Shown here: in pieces, positions 41,668-50,424 of the stretch | Layout: each line of letters starts with the position of its first letter | Position numbering within the stretch: position 1 is the first letter of the stretch | DNA from: Mesostigma viride | Taxonomy: Eukaryota > Streptophyta > Mesostigmatophyceae > Mesostigmatales > Mesostigmataceae | Assembly: GCA_009746045.1 (NCBI GenBank) | Contig: RPFO01000041.1 | Span: 7,031,861-7,095,860, forward strand | Direction of reading: 5' to 3' | DNA: 64,000 bases | Notes under the pieces: model-generated | What the model was told of the DNA's origin: nothing | The model's input: only the letters and a program-made list of their open reading frames with translations | Database searches by the model: none | Position numbers and translations under genes: made by a program

Positions 41668-43151
41668 CTCCTACTCCAGTCGATTGGACTCCTGCTCAGA
41701 AGGCGACGGAGTTGAACAGGGTGCAGCACAGGGCTGCAACCTATGGTTGGGAAGATGGGGTTTTGTACAAGCTGTTGGGCAAGCGTAGGGTGGTCGTCCC
41801 ACCGCCTGACAAGCGCGTTGCTATAGTGCAGGCGTACCACGAGCGGTATGGTCACTTGGGTGGCAATCGCACGCTCAGCCTCGTACGGACCAGCTATTGG
41901 TGGAATAACATGCGACACACGGTGGCCCAGGTAGTGGCCAGCTGTGTCCCGTGTGCTCGAACCAAGGCTAACTTTAGCGCAGATCATGGTGCCAAGGAGC
42001 TGATGTCGCTTCCCATCAAGGGCTTGTTTTATCGCTGGCACGTCGATCTGTGCGGGCCGTTTCAGGAGAGCCCTGACGGCAACCTCTATGTCATGGTATG
42101 CGTGGAGAGCTTTAGCAAATGGGTTGAGTTGATCCCCATTGCTGACAAGCATGCCGCTACCACAGCGAAGCATTTTGCAGACATCATCACCAGGTTTGGG
42201 GCTCCCGCGGAGGTAGTCACGGACCAGGGTGGTGAGTTCAGGGGTGAGTTCCAGGAGTTGCTGGATGGATGTCTTATTGATCACCGTCGCACTTCTCGGG
42301 AGCATCCTCAGGCCAATGGTTTGGCTGAGAGATTGGTGCAGACCGTCAAGCAGGCGCTGCGCAAGTGGAGCCTGCAGGTGCCGGAGTCGGCCAGGTGGGA
42401 TCGCGAGTTGGCATGGATTGCCATGGGTTATCGCATGTCTCCCCAGGAGTCTCTCGCTACCTTCTCCCCGTATTTCCTTCTGTTCGGGCGTAATCCTCTT
42501 TTGCCTACGGAGGCACAGGTTGCGCACCCCGAACCCATGGCCTTCGACAACGCTCAGCAATTTTTGGTTGAGGTGCTGGCCAGGGCAGAGACTTTTAAGA
42601 AGGTCATGCCCATCGCGATGAACAACTTGTTCATTGCTCAGCACAGGGACTCCCTGCGCTACGCTCAGCGCCGGGGGGGCACATACATGGCTCGCCAGCT
42701 GCGGTTTAGGCCAGGGCAGTATGTTTTCCTGCGCACTCAGCTGAAGCACACTTTGGATGTGGAGGCGGGGCCCACCATTTTGCGCATTGTGGCTATCAAA
42801 CCATCGGGAGTGGCAATTTTGGAGGGCGCCGACGGGAGCCGTACGACTGACAACCTCAGCAATCTCAGTCCCTGCTCGCTGCCCAATTTGGTCCACGACC
42901 TCCAACCGCACACGTCTCGCCGAGTCAAGGACGCCCAGTGTCAGGTTTGTCACCGGGTCGATCAGGCGGAGTCCATGTTATTGTGTGATCAGTGTAACTG
43001 TGGTTGGCACATGCAGTGCTTGCAGCCAGTGGTCACCAGCATTCCGGAGGGGGATTGGTTTTGTCCAGTGTGCACCGCTGCGCAGTTTACCTCCCGCAGC
43101 TTGACTGCGGTCACCGCTGCCCTTGTCTTGGTACGATCGCTGTCTTCGTGA
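41640..43151 (+). CDS. Element C integrase with C-terminal PHD finger
   Basis: Homology begins at LEQVQGAV, just after the frame change. An H-x4-H ... C-x2-C zinc domain (HERYGH ... CVPC, residues about 65-100) is followed by the DDE core. Catalytic residues lie in HVDLCGPF, VTDQGGEFRGEF and HPQANGLAERLV. The C-terminal DNA-binding region (FRPGQYVFLRTQ, TLDVEAGPTILRIV) resembles GPY/F modules. Residues 434-478 (42939-43073) form a complete C4-H-C3 PHD finger: CQVC, LLCDQC, GWHMQC, WFCPVC. PHD fingers bind histone H3 tails, so the finger could guide integration to chosen chromatin, as chromodomains do in chromoviruses. Confidence 0.92.
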   Translation: MEQVQGAVLTPTPVDWTPAQKATELNRVQHRAATYGWEDGVLYKLLGKRRVVVPPPDKRVAIVQAYHERYGHLGGNRTLSLVRTSYWWNNMRHTVAQVVASCVPCARTKANFSADHGAKELMSLPIKGLFYRWHVDLCGPFQESPDGNLYVMVCVESFSKWVELIPIADKHAATTAKHFADIITRFGAPAEVVTDQGGEFRGEFQELLDGCLIDHRRTSREHPQANGLAERLVQTVKQALRKWSLQVPESARWDRELAWIAMGYRMSPQESLATFSPYFLLFGRNPLLPTEAQVAHPEPMAFDNAQQFLVEVLARAETFKKVMPIAMNNLFIAQHRDSLRYAQRRGGTYMARQLRFRPGQYVFLRTQLKHTLDVEAGPTILRIVAIKPSGVAILEGADGSRTTDNLSNLSPCSLPNLVHDLQPHTSRRVKDAQCQVCHRVDQAESMLLCDQCNCGWHMQCLQPVVTSIPEGDWFCPVCTAAQFTSRSLTAVTAALVLVRSLSS

Positions 43152-43168
43152 TGGGGCCGGTCGCCAGC

Positions 43169-43179
43169 GAGGGGGGGAA
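43169..43179 (+). promoter_or_regulatory. Polypurine tract of element C
   Basis: GAGGGGGGGAA lies 17 bp after the integrase stop and directly before repeat B1. A polypurine tract primes the plus strand and normally abuts the upstream end of the 3' LTR. Here it abuts B1 and not the TG-starting A2. Confidence 0.75.
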
Positions 43180-43320
43180 TCATGGGACAGGTCCTCGCCC
43201 ACCCCACAGGGCATGCAGTTAAGGCAGGCACGTCAGCTCAGCTCATTTGGGTTTTACCAAATTAAGCTGAGTGGCCAGCCGCCATGGTGGCGCCGGAGAT
43301 TGTGGCACGCAGACGCGACA
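43180..43320 (+). repeat. Element C split repeat B1
   Basis: About 142 bp, starting TCATGGGACAGG and ending GACGCGACA. It matches B2 except for about 10 extra bases. It is separated from A2 by only GC, which creates the palindrome GACAGCTGTC at 43316-43327. Confidence 0.9.
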
Positions 43321-43322
43321 GC

Positions 43323-44573
43323 TGTCACGGACGCGAGCTATGTCATCCGGGCGGCGCCCACTATGCACAAGACCGGTGACGTGCGCAAGGAATTTGTTTT
43401 CTACGCATTTTCGACAAAGGCTAGTGACCGGGGGGGACACTAGCACTTGCAGCATAAGAGCGGACGAAAGTGTACGTGCACGCGCGCCGGGCCAGGCACA
43501 GCTGGGCGCGCAGCACTGACTTGAGCGGACGGCAGCACAAGTGCGCAGCGTCGAGAGGATCATACGCGTGTTAGTGGACAGCTGGAGCTGAAGCTGGACT
43601 GCTGGACTTCAACAGCGCCGAGGCTATTGACAGGCCAGGTGTCTTTGTGGTGTAGAATAGCGGGTCAACGTTATGAGGACTGGACAGAAAATGGAAAAGG
43701 ACAATTTGCGGTGCGGAGCCAGATCGCTGGAATGAATGCGAAATCGCTGGCAGCCCTACAAAGGGATTTCTTCTAGAAAGGAACGATTAGACGCAATGTT
43801 TGCTGGGCCACTCACACGCAAGGTGTGAGCGTGCAGATTGTCTGAAGGATATTATGCTTCGACCTTGGTGGACGTGACTCAATGCCGGACATTCCCAGGG
43901 ACAGAAATGCCGGAGCCTCTAGGAGATGAGATCGGCAACAGGGTAGCAATTTAGATTTGTCGGGATGCCTTCCTGCTTTTGTTGGCATGTGTGGTAGAAA
44001 GCCAGGACGGCAACTGGAATGCGGTTTCTATTTGCATGGTTCAGGCAGCAAGATAGTTTTGGCATTCCTGGCTGGACTGACAAGTGTGGCGTGTGTCATG
44101 CGTGTGGCATGACGAATGGTTTGGTTCATAGTCGAAGAGGACTCTCACGCAGCGTGTAGTCTCTTCGAGTCTCTCGTTAGTGGCCTTCGTGTTTCTCCCT
44201 TTCCTTGGGAGCAAGGCCGGTAGCATGTCATGGAGCGCTGCCTAACTGCGGGCTCGTGAGCATGGAGTGCATCGATATTGAGACTATCAACGTGTTGTAA
44301 TTGTATTAACTTTCTCAATAAATTCCGCATGTGCGGCTTCATCATCAGACTGTGCAAAGTGTGTGTTGTGAAAGCATTGTTCTATAGCAGGGGAGGCAAA
44401 AGCATCCTCTTGCACCATCATATTGTCGCAATTAGAGTAGTTGGAGCGTCTAGCTAACGCCCCAGCAAGGATATTCAAACGCGGCACGCGACGGTACACA
44501 AGGGGATCAAGAAGGTGGTCATCAGGCACGAGGGACAGATCCTTGTCCTCGGCTGAGAGCCCTCTTTTCATTA
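43323..44573 (+). repeat. Element C repeat A2
   Basis: This 1,251-bp near-identical copy of A1 starts at TGTCACGG. It is followed directly by B2. Confidence 0.92.
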
Positions 44574-44706
44574 ATCATGGGACAGGTCCTCGCCCACCCC
44601 ACAGGGCATGCAGGCACGTCAGCTCAGCTCATTTGGGTTTTACCAAATTAAGCTGAGTGGCCAGCCGCCATGGTGGCGCCGGAGATTGTGGCACGCAGAC
44701 GCGACA
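44574..44706 (+). repeat. Element C split repeat B2, right terminus
   Basis: Copy of B1 (133 bp) that ends at GCGACA, immediately before the target duplication GGAA. It has no counterpart at the left end of the element. Confidence 0.9.
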
Positions 44707-44710
44707 GGAA

Positions 44711-45377
44711 ACCTGAGAATTAGTGTCTACCTCTAAGGCAGTGTCCAGCCCCAGATTGCCATGCCACCTGAGCTTGGCTACCTTGGGCTGCTTCTTGGCC
44801 CTTTGCAGAGCCCCAATCAATCCAGCCAAACTAGTCCCCCTGGGCTTGGTTAGAGCCTTCAGGGCTTGACAGTTGACTCCCCAGCTGTTGACCTTGCAGC
44901 CTGTTCAACAAGTACCTCTGCAACCTGGCCAGGGCTGACAGATTCCCCTGCAACAGATGTGGTCGTTGCGTCAGTGATGTCACTTGGGACCTGAAAATCC
45001 TGCAGATCCTGTGAGCCTTGTGCCTGACTGCCCTCATTCATCAGGTTAGGCTTGACATATGACCAACTCAGCCGGTGTACATGCTTTGGTTCGTCCTCCA
45101 TGCTGACCAAGCATGCGTGGCTAGCTTCATCAACCTGGGTAACCACCCCAGGACTCCAGCTACCACGTTTGCCATACAGGCTCGGTTCCTTCCAAGCTAA
45201 TACCCTCTGACCCACTGTTGGCTCCAGCATCTTCCAACCCCGGTCCTTCTCCCTCAGCTTGGCAAAGGTGACATGTGCAGCATGTTTCCAGCCCTCCAGC
45301 ACATGTGGGGGGCACAGGCCATGATATAGACCCATTGGGCTGACAGCAACTCCATCATAATAGAAATTGACCCTGCT
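44711..45377 (-). pseudogene. Outer family A integrase, C-terminal part, to protease-like start
   Basis: Read on the minus strand it begins at RVNFYYDGVAVSPMGLYHG and covers the integrase DNA-binding tail (GKRGSWSPGVVTQVD). It runs to LEVDTNSQVS, the start of the protease-like domain. It is bounded by the family B tandem on the right (TSD CTGCT at 45373-45377) and element C on the left. A frame difference near 44870 relative to the plus copy indicates decay. Confidence 0.88.
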
Positions 45378-46201
45378 TGTGAGGGATATATATATCCACC
45401 TGACCACAATATATCCCAGCCTGATTTATTTCTTGTTGGATTTATTCCATATGGACTGGGAATTTGATAGCTTTGATAAGCTAGATGAATTGGGTTCAAT
45501 GAGCTGATCAATATTCATGTGCCATAGTCCTATACTTGGACATGGATGACTTGTAACCTGAGTCAGCCTAGTAGCATCACGTATTTGATTGACAAGTGGT
45601 GCTATGGCCTATTGGACAAGTGTTTGGTCCATGAGCTGACAAGTGTTGGAAGCTCATGATGACACATGTTATGACTTACATGATGACAAGTGGGTAGACT
45701 CATTGCATGACACTTGTCACTCCAAGGAGAAGAGATGTGTCACTTTATTAATCATGTTATGTGGCACATTATTACGTAGACACTTGGCATCTAGCTATTA
45801 TGCCAGCTCATTGGATCATGTCTAGAACGTTCTAGGAATGTTCTAAGAATATGCCAGGAATATTCCTGGAATATACTGAGAATATGCTGGGAATATGCTA
45901 GGAATATGCTAGGATGTTTCTACAAGCTTCTGTGATGATGTCACTGCTGATGTCATCCTTCCTAGCCTAAAAGGTATAAAAGGAAACTGCCCCCTAAGGG
46001 CAGGTACCTCCATTTCACCTCCATTTCACCTCTATTGAACCTCTATTCCTAACCTCTAAGCCTATGAAATAAAACTCTTTTTCTGGTCTCTCTTCCATTG
46101 TCTTCAAGCTCAGTCTTTCATCACCTGCAAGGTGAAAGGGTAGCAAGGCCAAGCACTAGGCATTGTGTAAAACCCATTAGTTTACTCTCCCTTTTCCAAC
46201 A
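45378..46201 (+). repeat. Family B2 LTR 1
   Basis: 824 bp, beginning TGTGAGGGATATATATATCC and ending CCCTTTTCCAACA. It differs from subfamily B1 at both ends but shares the body, including several ACAAGTG motifs in U3, the TATA box and the CCCCCTAAGGGC hairpin after it. Confidence 0.93.
45822..45980 (+). promoter_or_regulatory. Family B promoter: clustered GAA/TTC motifs and TATA box
   Basis: From 45822 the sequence alternates GAA and TTC: TCTAGAACGTTC, then GGAATGTTC, then AAGAAT. Repeats of GAATATGC and a GGAATATTCC palindrome follow to about 45930. TATAAA follows at 45975-45980. Alternating GAA/TTC blocks with 2-3 bp spacing resemble heat-shock elements, though the spacing is imperfect. 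The same cluster is at about 2357-2455 in the solo LTR and in every other family B LTR. Confidence 0.55.
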
Positions 46202-46213
46202 TGGTATCGGAGG
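46202..46213 (+). promoter_or_regulatory. Primer binding site of family B2 (copy 1)
   Basis: TGGTATCGGAGG directly follows LTR 1 and fits pairing with the 3' end of initiator methionine tRNA. An identical site follows LTR 2 at 51237-51248. Confidence 0.88.
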
Positions 46214-46220
46214 ATTGTTC

Positions 46221-48308
46221 ATGAGCTCCAAGAAGACCACCAAGAAACCCAGCCCAGTTACAAGCTCCATGGCAAGCGAGGTGGACTACACTCCTATGCT
46301 GAATGTGTGCTCCAAGATGGTGCTGAAATTTGACGGCACAAGTTTACGTGGCTGGGAGGAGACCAAGACATCCCTTGAGGGCTTCTGTCGCTTCTACGGG
46401 GTTAAGGATGTTCTGCTTGGCACCAAGGAGGACCCGAAGGCTGACATGGCTGTCGGCCTTGTTATCTCAGCTGCACTTGTTGGAGAAGCGAGGCGCATCC
46501 TATCGCTCGTGCCAGACCAATCTGGAAGCAAGCTCTACAAGACGCTGAGGGAGGTCTACGAGCAGCAAAAGCTCACCAAGAGCCACCGGATGGACCTCAG
46601 GGTCCAGCTGCACAGGCTGCAAATGAAGCCAGGGGAGACCATGGGGCAGTATATCCTAAGGGGACTGCTGCTGCTGGCGGAGTACCGTGCTGTGGGGGGA
46701 GTCATGAGTGACCAAGACTTCGCAGCCATTCTCAAGAGCGGCCTGCCAGACAAATATCGCCCTGCGCTGATATCGGTGCATTTCAAGGAGGAGGACAACT
46801 TGGAGGAGGTCAAGGCTGCGCTGCTGGAGGCGGAGGACATGCTGATGGGAGGGCGTTCTGCTGAAGCAAAGAAGGAGAGCTCATTGGACGGCCAGGCTTT
46901 CCACACTACTACCAAGAAAGGTGGAGGAAAGCGGTGCTATCACTGCAAGAAGCTCGGGCACGTGGAGGCCCAGTGCTGGGAGAAGCATCCGGAGCTGAAG
47001 CAAGAACGCAAGAACCAGGCGACGCGACGGAACCATGCGACATCAGCGGCGAGAAAGGGGCACTCACCAGGTGCCAGCGAGGCGCACATCACCCAGGAGG
47101 CCGCAGAGCTGCCGTCCGGCTTCGTCTTCACCACCATCGCCGAGTCGCCATCGCCGTCGGACACTGCTGCACTAACGCAATATGAAAAGAAGGCGCCAAC
47201 CAGCTGGGTGCTGGATTCTGCAGCGAGCTGTCACATGACGCCATGCCCGTCGGATTTCGTGTGCCTGCACCCTCACAACAGGGAAATCGCCGGCTCAGGC
47301 GGCAAACTGAAGGCGACAGCCATCGGGACTGTCAAGCTGAAGCTGCCGGGCCAGGAGGCAGTCGTGCACCTCCAAAACGCGCTGCTCGTTCCAAAGCTGA
47401 GCACCCGACTTTTATCTGTCGGCCAGCTCGTCAAGGATGGCCACAACGTCGACCTCGCCAAGCGGGTTGCTGTGCTGGACAGCAGGCCCTGCAGCATCGT
47501 GACGAGGAACAACACCTACTTTTTGCCCGCGCGCGGTGCGGACGCAGCAATGGACGCCATCCCAGAGCTGAAATCTTCGGCGACGAGCTTCAAGGACGTC
47601 GACGCTGCCTGTCAAGGGCAGAAAATGGCGAGCAGCGAGCGCAGCATCTCACGTGCCTCGGGACACGCGGCGGAGTGGCTGGCCGTGGGCCTAACGGTCA
47701 TACTGGCCATGCTTGCCCGTGTATGCGGGATCGGGGGCGGCCTACTGGGCATTACTCGCACACTGCGTGGCTTTTTATACTCTGCGCCGGCCCAGTGGAA
47801 GTTCACGCCAATTCGAGAAGTTTCCAGCGCAATGGAGAAGTCCGTGTCAGACGCTGAAGTACTTCCAGAAACCGCGGTCCAGAACAACCCAGTGCAGGCG
47901 GAGCGCGTTGTCGCCGCCAGCATACCAGGTGATACTGGTGCTAGTAACCCAAGTCCGGCGACCAGACCAAAGGCGCGGCGCTCGAACGCTGCCAGCCTAA
48001 CTGAGGGGGAACAAATTCGTGACGCGAGGGCGAAATCGACCAAGCTGCCAAATTTTTCTAAGTCCTGGACTGCCAAGTCCGGTGCTGGCGCGAGGCCTCG
48101 AGCGAGCCGACAACGACGTGGACAGCGACCTGTCAGCCAAAGTGTTGTCAAGCACCAACGGTCTACTCGGGTGCAAAATGCTGCCAAGGCATCACGTCGG
48201 TCAGTTGACGGTGTTCGGCCAGGCCATGGCATTTGCAATTGCGCTAGCTGCAACGACCCTTGGAAATTGTCGCCCAGGATGCACAGACCCCACTCAAGGT
48301 TGCCCTAA
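46221..48308 (+). CDS. Family B2 Gag-protease with membrane-segment tail (copy 1)
   Basis: The ATG at 46221 lies 7 bp after the primer site. The longer frame into the LTR is not likely to be translated. The 695-residue product has a UBN2-type Copia Gag (KFDGTSLRGWEETKTSL, residues about 30-220), a zinc knuckle C-x2-C-x4-H-x4-C (CYHCKKLGHVEAQC, about 240), and Copia protease WVLDSAASCHMTP (about 330) with Ala for Gly in D-S-G. A LSVGQLVKDGH and NNTYFLPAR region follows, as in the sequence before integrase in Copia. Integrase is absent. A hydrophobic segment (AVGLTVILAMLARVCGIGGGL, about 490-515) and a long basic tail replace it. It would supply particles but not copying enzymes. Confidence 0.88.
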   Translation: MSSKKTTKKPSPVTSSMASEVDYTPMLNVCSKMVLKFDGTSLRGWEETKTSLEGFCRFYGVKDVLLGTKEDPKADMAVGLVISAALVGEARRILSLVPDQSGSKLYKTLREVYEQQKLTKSHRMDLRVQLHRLQMKPGETMGQYILRGLLLLAEYRAVGGVMSDQDFAAILKSGLPDKYRPALISVHFKEEDNLEEVKAALLEAEDMLMGGRSAEAKKESSLDGQAFHTTTKKGGGKRCYHCKKLGHVEAQCWEKHPELKQERKNQATRRNHATSAARKGHSPGASEAHITQEAAELPSGFVFTTIAESPSPSDTAALTQYEKKAPTSWVLDSAASCHMTPCPSDFVCLHPHNREIAGSGGKLKATAIGTVKLKLPGQEAVVHLQNALLVPKLSTRLLSVGQLVKDGHNVDLAKRVAVLDSRPCSIVTRNNTYFLPARGADAAMDAIPELKSSATSFKDVDAACQGQKMASSERSISRASGHAAEWLAVGLTVILAMLARVCGIGGGLLGITRTLRGFLYSAPAQWKFTPIREVSSAMEKSVSDAEVLPETAVQNNPVQAERVVAASIPGDTGASNPSPATRPKARRSNAASLTEGEQIRDARAKSTKLPNFSKSWTAKSGAGARPRASRQRRGQRPVSQSVVKHQRSTRVQNAAKASRRSVDGVRPGHGICNCASCNDPWKLSPRMHRPHSRLP

Positions 48309-49446
48309 TGTTTTGTCTGTGGGAAATTAACTTGTATGTCGACTTTTGTGTCGTGTTTGCTGGAAACTGTGAGGCGCCGTAAGCGTGCGTTTTCTGGTTC
48401 TTTCTTTGTGTTCTTCCAGCAGTTATGTGTTTATTTTGCCATGCGTTCAGTGGCAATGGCCCACGCATTTTGGTATTGTTCCCACGAGACGTTTTCTACG
48501 TACCTGGAGTGTATATCCAGAGTTTTTGCACGCTATTTGTGGCACTGGTCTGCGGCGTAGTGAAGCGCCGTTGTATCGTCGTCTACGACTTGTTTTCGTA
48601 AGTAAAGTGCCTGTGACGCGTGTGTTATTTTGTTTTGTGCTGAGAGCATTGCTTGTATGCAAATGCTTACGTCCTTTGTGTCGAATTTGGCTGTGCATTT
48701 CGGCATAGCCTGTAATGTCGGACGTAATGTTTACTCTCGGGCACTGATTTGTGAATCGTGACCAAGTAATCGTTACCTGTGTTCGCCTTTGTGGCGGTAA
48801 TGTTTTGCACGTCCTGTTTTCTTTGCTATGAAGCGTGTTTATCTGTTATGGCCACTGTGTCTTGTGTTGAAGGTTGTATTGTACCTTGTTTGTGTGGCAT
48901 TTGTTGCCAATATGTTTGTTTGCTCACCCCGTTTATTTGGCGTAAAACGTGATGTTGGTGTCATTTATTTTGTGAGATGGCGTATGTTATGTTGCTCCGT
49001 GTGTGTACAGCACGTGTTGTTGCCGTTACCCTACCTCTATACCGTTTGGGTTAGCTCATAGGGACCTTCTTTGTTGGCATGTGTTGCCGTATTATATGTG
49101 TGGGACTGTGTGCCCCTATTGTGTCCATGGGCAGCCGCTTTGAGTGAGGGGGGAATGTAGCATCTAGAGCACTTTTTCCAACTAAGGGTTGGGTATCAGC
49201 CATCCAGGATGGGCAGCTAGTGCGTTGCTGCTATGGTAGGACACTCATTCGCGTTGCCGGGGGGGGATCAGTGGCGGTAGTGCGGCTCATGACCGCATGT
49301 TAGAGCTTCAAGCGTTTCACGAGGACGGCATCTTCATTTTCAGTTGCACCATGCTAGCAACTGGACGGCATGCTACGAGCATGTGGTTAAGGGGGGTGTT
49401 GAGATTCCACCTACCCAGTCATCTTTTGCATTGTGCCCATGTGGCT
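48309..49446 (+). other. Family B2 3' noncoding region with two polypurine tracts
   Basis: No ORF is convincingly conserved with subfamily B1. AAGGGGGG at 49447-49454 adjoins LTR 2. A second AAGGGGGGTGT lies about 60 bp upstream, inside a duplicated ATGTGG(C/T)TAAGG block. Both tracts are kept in B1. Confidence 0.7.
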
Positions 49447-49469
49447 AAGGGGGGTGTGAGGGATATATA

Positions 49470-50424
49470 TTAAAAATATAATTACTTACAACAGAGTGAA
49501 ATCACTCAAACCAAAGCAAACGCCCAGCTATAAACCTATATACAGAGCCATGTCAAAGCTCTATACTACGATAAGACCAATGGAAACATACGTATGAGGG
49601 ATATATATATGGTGGCGCTCCGGCACCAGCTATTTGCCCCGCAGCCTCTTGTTCCGGCCGGGCGGCCTTGTGGTAGCTGTGGGCAGCCGCTGGATCCCAC
49701 GGGGACTCACTACCTTGCCTGCATGGGGGGCCAACAGAATCAGAATTGGTATTTGTATTTGCACACTGTCCTCCTGACGGTGGTGCTCGCCATGATTCGG
49801 TCGGTTTTCCCCCACGCGAACATCCGGTCCGAGGATGCGGATGGCGCTGCCTTCTATTCCCCCAACCACCGGCCTGACATCGTGGTGCTGGACTTTGAGG
49901 GGGGTGGCCGGCATCTGCTTATTGACGTTTCGGTGGCGCGGCCCTTGGCTCTTAGCCACGTGGCTGGGGCCTCCCTCACGGCAGGTTACACGGCGGACCG
50001 GGCGGAGCGGGCCAAGCTCCTGGCCTACGGCGACGTCGGGCACCATCGTGTGGTGCCCTTTGTCCTGGAGGAGTTTGGGGCCATGGGGCCCCTGACCTCC
50101 GCCTTCTTCAAGGAGTGTTGCCGGCTCCGGGAGGACCGGCTGGACCTGGAGGGCCAGCGGGCCCCATGGTCGGCGCGGACCTGGACGTCATATTGGCGTC
50201 AGCGCTTGTCGGTGGCGCTGACTCGGGCCATGGCTGACATCATGCTCCGCCGTACGCGGGCTGATTTTGCGGTGCAGCAGGGCTATTAGGTTCCTCCCGT
50301 TAGGCGTTTCCATTGGTCTTATCGTAGTATAGAGCTTTGACATGGCTCTGTACATAGGTTTATAGCTGGGCGTTTGCTTTGGTTTGAGTGATTTCACTCT
50401 GCTGTAAGTAATTATATTTTTAAT
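49470..50424 (+). mobile_element. R2-like LINE fragment between inverted 3' UTR copies
   Basis: A segment of about 118 bp (49469-49586) is the near-perfect reverse complement of 50307-50424. The right copy is the 3' UTR of the plus-strand fragment that ends at 50289. Between the left arm and the coding part the target sequence GAGGGATATATATAT recurs (49597-49610), as at 49459-49470. This fits two opposite insertions of the same LINE family into one site, each 5'-truncated, or an inverted-repeat by-product of target-primed reverse transcription. Confidence 0.8.
49611..50289 (+). pseudogene. LINE C-terminal zinc finger and restriction-like endonuclease
   Basis: The frame (up to 231 residues, 5'-truncated) has a C-x2-C-x9-H-x3-C zinc motif (CGSCGQPL ... 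HYLAC). About 50 residues later comes RPDIVVLDF ... LLIDVSVARP, matching the R/K-P-D-x12-14-D/E core of the PD-(D/E)XK endonuclease in R2-clade non-LTR elements. In those elements it nicks target DNA to prime reverse transcription. The RT domain is missing. The stop at 50289 precedes an 18-bp spacer and the 3' UTR. Confidence 0.75.

Larger units (their letters stand above)
33599..44706 (+). mobile_element. Ty3/gypsy element C with DNA methyltransferase and PHD finger
   Basis: The 11.1-kb insertion is flanked by GGAA (33595-33598 and 44707-44710) and disrupts the outer family A element. Comparison with the plus-strand copy shows the empty site. Ends are TGTCACGG and GCGACA. Coding order is Gag, zinc knuckle, protease, C5 DNA methyltransferase, RT, RNase H, integrase, PHD finger. 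Repeats do not form ordinary LTRs: A1 (33599-34852) starts the element, and B1-A2-B2 (43180-44706) ends it. Frameshifts in gag and between pol frames suggest the copy is not fully active. Confidence 0.92.

Noticed and set aside
41607-42953. 448-codon minus-strand ORF opposite the gypsy integrase
   Set aside because: It mirrors the integrase coding sequence and has no protein features. The plus strand carries every catalytic motif.
46098-46220. Upstream extension of the family B Gag frame into the LTR
   Set aside because: The segment covers the LTR end and primer site. The ATG at 46221, just after the primer site, is the sensible start.
47710-47790. Retroviral-type envelope protein in family B
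   Set aside because: One hydrophobic segment fused to Gag-protease, with no signal peptide, no separate ORF and no cleavage motif, is not enough to call an envelope gene.
47612-48253. Minus-strand ORF of 213 codons opposite the Gag-protease tail
   Set aside because: It is an antisense shadow of a GC-rich coding region and has no domain of its own.
48828-49061. Small hydrophobic protein gene in the family B 3' region
   Set aside because: The frame is broken in subfamily B1 by a 4-nt difference, so it is not under coding constraint.
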